Assembly (NCBI RefSeq): GCF_016908935.1
Contig: NZ_JAFBEV010000009.1
Location: forward strand, 1 to 64,000
Direction: 5' to 3'
From: Sporolactobacillus spathodeae
Lineage (GTDB): Bacteria > Bacillota > Bacilli > Bacillales > Sporolactobacillaceae
Length of the DNA stretch: 64,000 nt
The notes beneath the pieces were generated by a model. It saw only the letters and a list, made by a program, of their open reading frames with translations, did no database searches and was not told the DNA's origin. Numbering within the stretch: the stretch's first letter is position 1; each line of letters starts with the position of its first letter. Both the position numbers and the translations under genes were made by a program. Positions 18,496 through 25,942 of this stretch are shown piece after piece.

Positions 18496-20040
18496 GTGCC
18501 TAATAAAAATTTATATAGTTCTTATTACACTAAATCTGAGTACATAACTAAATATATGGTTAAAAAGCTGGACTTTACTGAAAACCATTTAGTACTCGAA
18601 CCATCCGCTGGTGATGGTGTTTTTATCGACGCTTTGCTTAGGAAGCATCCTAATACTAATATTACTGCTTATGACCTAAATCCCAAAGCAGTGAATGTTA
18701 TGAGTGATAAGTATCGCAGTTTCGAAAATGTTAACGTTATCGAATCGGACACCTTACTTGATACTGACCTTGATATGAAGGTATTTATGGGCGGCTTTTA
18801 TGATAGGATTATTGGGAATCCTCCATATGGTGCGTGGCAAGATTACGAAAAACGTGCAAATCTAAAGAATCTCTACCCAGGCTTCTACGTAAAAGAAACA
18901 TATACATTATTTTTGTTACGGTGCATTTCCTTACTAAAAGAAAACGGTAAGTTGACCTTTATCATTCCTGATACTTTTATGAACCTTCATATGCATAACA
19001 ATCTAAGAGAATATCTATTACTAAATACAAAAATTCATGAAATTCTAATGATACCCTCAAAGTTTTTTCCCGGTGTTAATTTTGGATACTCTAATCTTAC
19101 AATCATAACAGTTGAAAAGGTTACCGAAGAATCAAACCTCTCAAATGTTATAAGGATAATTAGCGGATTAAAAAAGGTCACCGATATTGAAGACATAACC
19201 AATAATGAAAGGCTTGAAAAATACAAAATAATTAACATATCTCAAAAAGAGGTCTACGAATCCATTGATATGGCATTTTTAATTCGTGCCGATAACAAAA
19301 CTAGAAATCTTATTAACAATCCTCAATTAACATTAGAAGATTTAGCATACTGTGTAACAGGCATTTACACTGGAAATAACAAGGCCTATTTTAAGGCATT
19401 AAATTCAGAGGTTAGAAATCCAACAAAATGCAATATTGTAGATAAAAATCTAATCGAATACGACTTTCTTCAATACAACAACCTGCTTAATGGTATCAAA
19501 AGCGAAAAACATTTTATTCCTGTAACCAAAGGAAATGCAGACATGTACTCCAGAAAAAACGAATGGTATATTGACTGGGGGGAAGAAGCAGTTCATCATT
19601 ATAAAACAGACAAAAAGGCACGTTTTCAAAATTCAAAGTATTATTTTAAAAAAGGTATTGCTGTACCAATGGTTAAATCCAGTAAAGTCAAGGCAAATTT
19701 GATAAACAATCAAGTCTTTGACCAATCTGTAGTTGGAATATTCCCAAAAGAAGAAAAGTATTTATACTATCTCCTTGCCTTGTTGAACTCGGATGAAGTA
19801 AATACAATAATTCAAACAATTAACCATACGGCAAATAATTCTGCAAATTACTTAAAAAAAATTCCTATTGTACTTCCTGATTCTGAAAAAGACTTTAATC
19901 ATGTTCTTGACTTAGTTAAGCAGATGATTAACAATATAAAACAAACTAATACTATAAATACAGAAATTCAAACTGAAATCAATCAGATTTTTAAAAACTT
20001 ATATGAATCTGCTGAATCACCAGCGGAGATATTGAGTTAA
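18496..20040 (+). CDS. N6-adenine DNA methyltransferase, restriction-modification type
   Basis: The SAM-binding motif I LEPSAGDGVF is near residue 35 and the catalytic motif IV NPPYG near residue 110, as in gamma-class adenine methyltransferases of the TaqI/Eco57I kind. The remaining 350 residues form a putative target-recognition region. The start is GTG 18496, seven bases after AAAGGGAG. The gene is convergent with, and overlaps by 24 bp, the putative endonuclease gene, which supports a type II system. The recognition sequence cannot be deduced. Confidence 0.88.
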   Translation: MPNKNLYSSYYTKSEYITKYMVKKLDFTENHLVLEPSAGDGVFIDALLRKHPNTNITAYDLNPKAVNVMSDKYRSFENVNVIESDTLLDTDLDMKVFMGGFYDRIIGNPPYGAWQDYEKRANLKNLYPGFYVKETYTLFLLRCISLLKENGKLTFIIPDTFMNLHMHNNLREYLLLNTKIHEILMIPSKFFPGVNFGYSNLTIITVEKVTEESNLSNVIRIISGLKKVTDIEDITNNERLEKYKIINISQKEVYESIDMAFLIRADNKTRNLINNPQLTLEDLAYCVTGIYTGNNKAYFKALNSEVRNPTKCNIVDKNLIEYDFLQYNNLLNGIKSEKHFIPVTKGNADMYSRKNEWYIDWGEEAVHHYKTDKKARFQNSKYYFKKGIAVPMVKSSKVKANLINNQVFDQSVVGIFPKEEKYLYYLLALLNSDEVNTIIQTINHTANNSANYLKKIPIVLPDSEKDFNHVLDLVKQMINNIKQTNTINTEIQTEINQIFKNLYESAESPAEILS

Positions 20041-20910
20041 ATTATTTTCCGCCAAATAATCAAGAGTGTAATTATCTAAATCGTTTTTCCAATCAATGTT
20101 GTGTTCAATCCAATCTTTAAGTGGATAACCAGCTAATTCTTCAATTTTATCGTAAGTTTCATGGCCACAATAAACATCCCATAGATTAGAATTCTTTAGG
20201 GTTTGAAGATAGTGATTATTTTCATTTTCTTCAGCCCTAACTAATATTATGTTCACATAATTTGGATTGAGTTTTTTAAAAATACTACCTACCATTAACA
20301 ATCTATTTGTATTTCCTTTTTCGTTTGAATTAAATCCGCTTTTATAATCAATATTGTATTTGATACCATCTTTTTCAAAGTGCAAATCACATTTTAATTG
20401 AATCTCACCTGAAGCTACTAGTTCCCACATTAAATCTAAGTATCTATTTAATTCCTTTTTTTCCTCGGCTGTCAAAGATGTCGTTTCAATAAATGCATTC
20501 AATTTGGATAATAATTGTAATTTTGCCTCTTCAAAACTCGGTGGAATAACTTCAGCAATTCCTGACTCAGAAGTATATTTCCAACAGAGTTTACAAAACG
20601 GTTCCCATAATTCGCCAATTCTTCGTGTAAAATCCATATATTCATAGGGTCTGATACGATTTCTGAACTCAATCATTACAATATATGAACAGTAGTGAAT
20701 CATTAAAATCTTGTCAAGTCGTTCCAAATTAGTATGTTCAGTGTTATTAACAACTGGCTGAACTAAATTTTTAGTAATCTGTTTAACTTTAGAATTTATT
20801 TTCTTTATTGTAGAGTTATCACTACCTGCATTTCTAAAAATCTCCTCGCACTCTGACCTGAATAAACCCAATAGTTCTTCTTTTGAATGACTCAAATTTT
20901 CAAATTTCAA
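20017..20910 (-). CDS. Putative type II restriction endonuclease
   Basis: The product of about 297 residues has no family that I recognise with certainty. Its tail-to-tail overlap with a methyltransferase gene and a PD-(D/E)xK-like stretch (CDLHFEKDG followed by IDYKSG, near residues 205-222) suggest a restriction enzyme. The start is TTG 20910, nine bases after AAGGGG; a frame open to 20967 would add a hydrophobic leader. The catalytic assignment is inference. Confidence 0.6.
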   Translation of the reverse strand: MKFENLSHSKEELLGLFRSECEEIFRNAGSDNSTIKKINSKVKQITKNLVQPVVNNTEHTNLERLDKILMIHYCSYIVMIEFRNRIRPYEYMDFTRRIGELWEPFCKLCWKYTSESGIAEVIPPSFEEAKLQLLSKLNAFIETTSLTAEEKKELNRYLDLMWELVASGEIQLKCDLHFEKDGIKYNIDYKSGFNSNEKGNTNRLLMVGSIFKKLNPNYVNIILVRAEENENNHYLQTLKNSNLWDVYCGHETYDKIEELAGYPLKDWIEHNIDWKNDLDNYTLDYLAENNLTQYLRW

Positions 20911-21517
20911 AAGAGATTTCCCCTTATAAAATATATTGATGATATTTAAACAGATAAATAATAACATAATCTACCATCATTATCTATTTATGGACATTTA
21001 TCCTTAAACTTTTTAAGGATAAATAAATATGTAAAGCTATTTTTCCTTATCTAGCAAGGACTAAAGATAATGATTTCAGAGATATTTCAGATGATGTTAG
21101 GACATCCATACTAAGGCGGAAAAAAATTCTAAATCACACAACTCCGTAAATGGCACTATTTTTAAGAATCTATTCCTGAAAGCCTGTTACATGTCTTTCA
21201 AGGGAAGGGCTATTATTTCTTTATATCAAAAAATATCACTTTTCTGTGACTCTGTAAATTGAGTCCTTTTTTTGTTTCTAATTTTTTGAAACTGGCACTT
21301 ACTAGGCTAGAAGCTGGTACTTATGCATTCCTACAGCGGCAACAAATAGCTATTGTACATGTAAAGTGAAATCACTCGACACCACTGGGCTGTGTATAAA
21401 AAAGTTTGGCAGGGTGGCACGTATAGAGGGCGGTGAGGCAGTTCTATGCACAAAAAAACACAGACATTAGTTCCTGAATTCTTTGATTTTTATTTCAAAA
21501 TTATACAACAGCAGCGT
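20911..21517. other. Non-coding gap between the endonuclease and HEPN genes
   Basis: I see no gene in these 600 bases. A dyad TTATCCTTA...TAAGGATAA lies at 20998-21027, upstream of the endonuclease gene, and could be an operator. GACTC-TGTAAATT-GAGTC followed by CTTTTTTTG (about 21249-21275) looks like a plus-strand terminator. Confidence 0.4.
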
Positions 21518-22180
21518 TTACCATCTTCCTTCGCCTTTATCCTCATACCCCATTTCCATTAAATCCAATAAAGCATCCTCCCTTTGCATTTCGGCATAAT
21601 TTTCTCCGTACTCTTCCTTTAGTTGTTCTTCATACTCTTCATAAGAAAGTTCAAAACGTGGTTCATCTATCATACCCTCTAAATCCTCAATGTGCATACA
21701 AAAAAAGTCAACCGCTTCATCATAACAGACCTTTAAATGTTTTATAAGTGTATCAGTCTCTTGTTCATCCAATTCGATAGCGTAATGCATAATATTATTA
21801 CGAATTTTATTAACATGTAAAACGGTATCTGTAAATCTTGTAGGCAGTTCTATATCACATAAATACTCAATTCTTTTAAGTGCGTCTGTCAGGCATACAG
21901 TTCTTAGCTTAGGTTCTACATCAAAAACAGTTTTTGCACCATTTTTATCCTTGCTTAGCCTTTCTTTAGCATTCATATACATTTTTATGTTTTCAAACAT
22001 AAATGATTGGCTATTTTCTTTTAAAATGAATTTCAGCAATAATTCAATTCCGTGACTTAAAAAAATAGTCGCATTTTTAATTAAATAATGCCCACCTTCA
22101 GCTAAATTATTAAATTCATTTAAATCATTGTGGGCAGTTTTTAACGAATCAACCCCATTGTCCAATAAAGAAAATTTCAC
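21518..22180 (-). CDS. HEPN-domain protein (putative RNase, defence-related)
   Basis: The alpha-helical protein contains RNNIMH (residues 127-132 from the start used), an exact R-N-x3-H motif that forms the active site of HEPN ribonucleases. The C-terminal 60 residues are very acidic (YEEYEEQLKEEYGENYAE). HEPN proteins act in toxin-antitoxin, abortive-infection and restriction systems. No MNT or other antitoxin gene is adjacent. The start is GTG 22180, nine bases after AAGGGG; ATG 22189 abuts that site. It lies beside the restriction-modification pair. Confidence 0.65.
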   Translation of the reverse strand: MKFSLLDNGVDSLKTAHNDLNEFNNLAEGGHYLIKNATIFLSHGIELLLKFILKENSQSFMFENIKMYMNAKERLSKDKNGAKTVFDVEPKLRTVCLTDALKRIEYLCDIELPTRFTDTVLHVNKIRNNIMHYAIELDEQETDTLIKHLKVCYDEAVDFFCMHIEDLEGMIDEPRFELSYEEYEEQLKEEYGENYAEMQREDALLDLMEMGYEDKGEGRW

Positions 22181-22205
22181 AATTCTCATCCCCTTTGCTT
22201 CAAAT

Positions 22206-22396
22206 TGTGATTAACCCTTTCCCAAAATTCTTATATATCAAGGGTCTTTATTTAATTAAAGTACCTGTGATTAACATACTATAGAAAGCCTCATGTATCA
22301 AGGGTTCACAGATTTTAATAATCACAATTTAATAATCACATATGGTACTACCTTTAACTTTTAAAAGTCCTATAATGAGGGACAGACTTAATCACA
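22206..22396. repeat. Cluster of TGTGATTA / TAATCACA motifs upstream of the HEPN gene
   Basis: TGTGATTA occurs at 22206-22213 and 22266-22273. Its complement TAATCACA occurs at 22319-22326, 22333-22340 and 22389-22396. Two are extended (TGTGATTAAC). TATCAAGGGT is also repeated near 22236 and 22297. Another TGTGATTAAC lies at 16982. The pattern suggests binding sites for one regulator or a replication protein. Confidence 0.6.
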
Positions 22397-22580
22397 GCGG
22401 ATTCAGTCAGGCTGTCTGAAAAAGTCCGACAATTTTGTAGCCCTTGTGGCTGTGGGGTTCTAGCGTTTGGTAAAAATTAGCCTGTTTGCGGGCATGTAAT
22501 CCGAGGCCGCTGACACACATATTACTGTAGAAGAATGATACTTAAAGATAACTACCCTGATAACAGTAATAAAGATAAAA

Positions 22581-22803
22581 GATATGGCTTCGCCAGTTCG
22601 GAACTAAAGTTCCTCACGATATATAAAAGACAGTTAAAGATAATTCTAAAGAATCCTGTCCACAGAATAAAGAACAGATAATTACTTTTAAAATACTTTC
22701 ATGAAGCGTTAGCGGAATGAAAGACGTTAGTAAGTTCCTTATCGTCATTTAATTTTTTGCCATTTCCCTAGCGGTCATTTCTGACTGTCTAGGGGCTATT
22801 TTT
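22581..22803 (+). ncRNA. Candidate structured RNA ending in a terminator
   Basis: Within 22581-22625 an outer ATAT pairing can enclose GGC-TTC-GCC and GGAACT-AA-AGTTCC hairpins. CTTTCAT...ATGAAAG forms another stem near 22700. CCCTAG...CTAGGG (22766-22794) followed by CTATTTTTAT is a terminator. No reading frame accompanies them. Possible identities include a small RNA or an origin region; the call is tentative. Confidence 0.3.
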
Positions 22804-22999
22804 ATGGCCTTTTTTCTCTTATTGCCCCACGTTTGACAGATGCCCATAAAAACCCTATGCCGCCCTAGTACAGCAACTCCGCCACTAACTATGTATCCTT
22901 TTCCGCACATGGACAGCATAGCCTTCTATAAGGCCTGTCATAGCCTTACAGCGGCATGTTCTATTTTCCCATCAACACACCAAAACAAAAACAGAGAAG

Positions 23000-24547
23000 T
23001 TAGCTTTCCTTCTTCTCTGTTTGTCCTTTGTAATGTATTTTAATGTTAATTTCTGCCTTATGGTCACCGACCCTTGTATATTCAATATGGTCAATCAGTG
23101 TGGTTAACAAATAATTGATTTCCTTTGTCTCTAGGTCTGATGTACCATTTAGCAGACATTTTAATTTGTTTACTGTCCCCCGCAATTCACCAATCTTTTC
23201 ACTTCTCGATTGTCTATCTAATCTTTCTATTTGTTTTTCCAAATTTTGTTTTTGAGTTTTTAACTGCCTAATTTCCTTTTGTGCCTCATCCTCTGTGTAT
23301 ATTTCCGCTACGAAACCTCTTTGCACCCTTTTGATACTAGCGGCAATCTTTTTAATGTTTGCTTTTAGGATAGTTTTTTCATCAGCAGGATTAGTACTGT
23401 CTTGCCTTATGTTTTTCTTTATATCCTCTAAGTACAGTTCTAATCTGTTAACAAATTGACTAAAATTGGCATAGAATACCTTTTCAAACAAGTCTAGTCT
23501 TACACCTTTGTTTTTGCAGACAGTATAACTTCCATCATCAGAATAATGCCTTGTTTGACAAGATGTAATTCGAAGTTCTTGCCCTTTTCTTCTTTGAAAG
23601 CTATGTGTTCTTCCGCATAAACCGCATTTAATTAAGCCTGTGAAAATAACCTTCCCTATTCTAGACGCTGGCGGCTTAGTCGCCCTGCTTTCTCTAATTT
23701 CTTTTACCTTTTCCCATTTCACAGGTGATATGATGGGTTTATGTGCATTTTCTCTAATTATTTGTTCATCCTTTAAAGCCTTTAGTTGTTTAGGCTTTCC
23801 ACAAGGTTTTTTATGAATCTTTGATACTTTTGTTCTACCATAGATAGCCGTACCCTTATAAACAGGATTAGCTAATACTGCAGAAATTCTAGCCTTATCC
23901 CATTTTGAATCAGATGGCGTTAATATCCCCTCTAAGTCAAATATTCGTTCTATTTCTGTAGAGGACTTACCTGACAGATATAACCAATAAATTCTTTCGA
24001 TTATAGGGGCATTTTCATCAGGTACAAGCCTTTTTGTACTATGGTCATAGCTATAACCCACAGGGGTCTTTCCCCCAGCCCAATTACCTTTTCTAGCTGA
24101 ATCTCTTTTACCCCTTATTAGCCTTTTCTTTGTTTGCATATATTCCATTTTGGCAACAAAGGCATAAATAGTACCCTCAAAGGCATCACCATCATTGTTA
24201 TAGTCAAATGGCTTTTTATCTGTTATAAGTAATACATTATATTCCTGTAATAATGCTTGAAATTCTTCAAATCCGCCCTGTGAACGAGTTATTCTGTCTT
24301 GGTCTGTACACACTACTGCGTCATAGTCATATTTTTGAATTCTGTTCACCATTTTAGTGTATTGAGGTCTATGTTTATCCTGAGACGAACCAACTTCTTT
24401 ATAAACATCATATTCCCAATTATTTTGTTCACATTTTTCAATTTGTGTTTCTAATTGTTGTTTTAAAGCCTTCTCAGTCTCATCGTCCCTGCTTTTCCTA
24501 CTGTAAATAGCAACTTTTTTTATGTTATCCATAATAGTCTTATTCAA
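23000..24547 (-). CDS. Large serine recombinase, integrase/excisionase of the element
   Basis: The order is: catalytic domain with Ser19 in YSRKS, the recombinase domain, a zinc ribbon (CGLCG near residue 310, then CQ and CK) and a long C-terminal coiled coil. This is the layout of SpoIVCA, SprA and phage phiC31-type integrases. The roughly 515-residue length fits. It lies 80 bp from the attachment core. The start is TTG 24547, nine bases after GGTGG; ATG 24553 abuts the ribosome-binding site. It should catalyse both insertion into and excision from cotJC, with direction set by a partner protein. Confidence 0.93.
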   Translation of the reverse strand: MNKTIMDNIKKVAIYSRKSRDDETEKALKQQLETQIEKCEQNNWEYDVYKEVGSSQDKHRPQYTKMVNRIQKYDYDAVVCTDQDRITRSQGGFEEFQALLQEYNVLLITDKKPFDYNNDGDAFEGTIYAFVAKMEYMQTKKRLIRGKRDSARKGNWAGGKTPVGYSYDHSTKRLVPDENAPIIERIYWLYLSGKSSTEIERIFDLEGILTPSDSKWDKARISAVLANPVYKGTAIYGRTKVSKIHKKPCGKPKQLKALKDEQIIRENAHKPIISPVKWEKVKEIRESRATKPPASRIGKVIFTGLIKCGLCGRTHSFQRRKGQELRITSCQTRHYSDDGSYTVCKNKGVRLDLFEKVFYANFSQFVNRLELYLEDIKKNIRQDSTNPADEKTILKANIKKIAASIKRVQRGFVAEIYTEDEAQKEIRQLKTQKQNLEKQIERLDRQSRSEKIGELRGTVNKLKCLLNGTSDLETKEINYLLTTLIDHIEYTRVGDHKAEINIKIHYKGQTEKKES

Positions 24548-24590
24548 AGTCATTCACCACCGAAACTTGATAAATTCTTGATGTGTCTGT

Positions 24591-24619
24591 ATTTTAACAT
24601 GATTAACCAATGGTTGCAA
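24591..24619 (-). promoter_or_regulatory. Candidate sigma-A promoter of the large recombinase
   Basis: On the minus strand TTGCAA (24614-24619), 17 bases, and TAAAAT (24591-24596). The -35 overlaps the attP arm GCAATATAG (24616-24624), so recombinase bound at its site could occlude its own promoter. No convincing sigma-E or sigma-K promoter was found. Confidence 0.45.
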
Positions 24620-24638
24620 TATAGTTTTGGTCTATAAA
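24616..24638. other. attR: right junction with core and one attP arm
   Basis: GCAATATAG (24616-24624) and the core TGGTCTATAAA (24628-24638). Everything right of 24638 is cotJC sequence. The 9-bp arm is complementary to 15206-15214 with one mismatch. Confidence 0.85.
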
Positions 24639-24974
24639 TTGACAAAAGATCTGACAGCTGAACAAATGAAAGCAGCGGGACTCGGCGCACACTATGTCGG
24701 CCATGGAAAAGCGCTCTATTATGAAAATGCTGCTGGTGAAACCTTTAGAATGCCAATTCAAGCTAAAGGCGACCCGATTGCCGACTTATATGAAGATATC
24801 GCTGCTGAGGAAAAGGCAAGGGCGACGTATCAATGGATCATTAACGTTTCAGATGATCCATTGATCAACGACTCACTCGGATATTTACGCGAACGTGAAA
24901 TTATTCATTCACAGCGATTTCGTGAAGCAGTGGAATTAATTAAAGAGGATCAGGCAAGTAAGAAGGTATTCTGA
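24639..24974 (+). pseudogene. cotJC: cotJC 3' part, displaced by the element
   Basis: These 111 codons continue CotJC: LTKDLTAEQMKAAGL, then AKGDPIADLYEDIAAEEKA and the terminal REREIIHSQRF region that supplies the second set of metal ligands. The frame is open from 24627 but has no ribosome-binding site, so it is not expected to be translated alone. Joined to 14965-15195 it gives a 188-residue protein (189 in B. subtilis). No inactivating mutation is visible in either half, which argues that the gene is kept functional. Confidence 0.95.
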
Positions 24975-25039
24975 CAAGCTCGCAAGAAATGAACATTTTT
25001 TGATAGGTGCACAAGGCGCTCTTGCAGCCAATGAACGAA

Positions 25040-25081
25040 ACACGTCTCAGCAGACAAACTGCGGTTGAGATGTGTTTTTTC
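25040..25081 (+). terminator. Terminator of the rebuilt cotJABC operon
   Basis: ACACGTCTCA (25040-25049) pairs with TGAGATGTGT (25066-25075), then TTTTTTCC. It is 65 bp behind the cotJC stop. Confidence 0.85.
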
Positions 25082-25151
25082 CATATGTTCAGAATGTTTA
25101 AGATCTCAGTGGAATGAAGGAAAAAAAAATTGAGACACAGCTTACGTCGCA

Positions 25152-25395
25152 AGGACTTGGCTTCGCCAAGTTTTTTACTTTTATTTGTATATTGTTTTTA
25201 ATGATTTAGCTATGTTTCAATTTAATGTTGTTTTCTGATCAAAAGGCATGTGTGAGACGCCTGTGGGAACAGCGTGCCAGCGAGACTCCGCAGGTTACTG
25301 CCTATTCGACAGGCTCGAGGGTAGCGCCCGCGGCAAGCGAACAAACGGCAATAAATGATTAAGAACAACAACAACAGATTTTAACAAAGCCAATG
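25152..25395 (-). repeat. Dispersed repeat: terminator hairpin plus inverted core between AT-rich flanks
   Basis: ACTTGGCTTCGCCAAGT followed by a T-run (25154-25176) is the family's hairpin. A reversed core (GAGACGCCTGTGGGAACAGCG to GCCCGCGGCAAGCGAAC, about 25249-25346) lies between the flanks 25209-25248 and 25347-25395. The flanks are found fused, without the core, at 31910-31987. The sequence GGCA borders both ends of the core (25245-25248 and 25347-25350). Confidence 0.75.
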
Positions 25396-25407
25396 ATTTA
25401 AACATAG

Positions 25408-25854
25408 CTATTTGTAATAAAGATTGATATCCTCTTTTTCGAGTAAATAATTCATGGCTGCAGCTCTCGCGGTGCCATCGAGTTCTTTTGCCCAGATTTC
25501 CCATGATCGTTTTATTGCTTCTTCACGCAAATCATCAAAATCATCTTCTGCGTCATCTGCGTCTTTCTGAAACTTCTGGTAAGCAAACCATGTCAGAAGC
25601 GCAAGTAGCGATAAAAGAACAATCAGCGGGTCACTGAGAAGGAGATGCAGCTGTTCAATAGACATCAGCCTTTGGGTCTGAAAGAAAAAAAGATCGGTAA
25701 CGAGACAGATGCTGAACGCTATTAGGAGGTATCCGGCTCGTTTTGCTTTTTTCTTTGTTCGATCTTCCTCCTTCTTTCGTTTGCGCAATTCCTGAAAAAT
25801 CGCGTAGCCCAGCGCAGTGATTGCTTGGTCGTCCCTCATCTGTTCTAGCGACAT
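25408..25854 (-). CDS. ypbF: YpbF-like membrane protein (DUF2663)
   Basis: The 148-residue protein has two transmembrane segments (about residues 40-58 and 72-92) between a charged N-terminal helix and a C-terminal acidic coiled-coil-like tail (DADDAEDDFDDL). It matches B. subtilis YpbF in layout and in its place beside the recQ-ypbB-fer group. The function is unknown. Confidence 0.75.
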   Translation of the reverse strand: MSLEQMRDDQAITALGYAIFQELRKRKKEEDRTKKKAKRAGYLLIAFSICLVTDLFFFQTQRLMSIEQLHLLLSDPLIVLLSLLALLTWFAYQKFQKDADDAEDDFDDLREEAIKRSWEIWAKELDGTARAAAMNYLLEKEDINLYYK

Positions 25855-25942
25855 GTGTTCTCCCTCCCATCGGTCTATACTTATGCCTTTGGGCAGAAAT
25901 TTAGGACAAACCTGTACTGCATAAATAACTTGTTAAACATCT

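Larger units (their letters stand above)
15185..24638. mobile_element. Skin-like intervening element inside cotJC (9,443-bp unit)
   Basis: Both ends share the 11-bp core TGGTCTATAAA (15185-15195 and 24628-24638). Recombination between cores removes 9,443 bp and rejoins cotJC codons 1-77 to the remaining 111 codons without any change. Inside are a large serine recombinase next to the right end, a 59-aa ORF next to the left end, an HTH protein, two hypothetical proteins, a small serine recombinase, a methyltransferase/putative endonuclease pair and a HEPN protein. Base composition is clearly more AT-rich than the flanks. The design parallels skin in sigK (SpoIVCA) and SP-beta in spsM (SprA). 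There are no phage structural genes. Confidence 0.93.

Noticed and set aside
22650-22670. DnaA box (TGTCCACAG) as evidence for a replication origin
   Set aside because: A single imperfect match to TTATCCACA without a cluster is not enough.
15185-24638. Complete prophage
   Set aside because: No capsid, terminase, portal, tail or lysis genes are present in the 9.4 kb.
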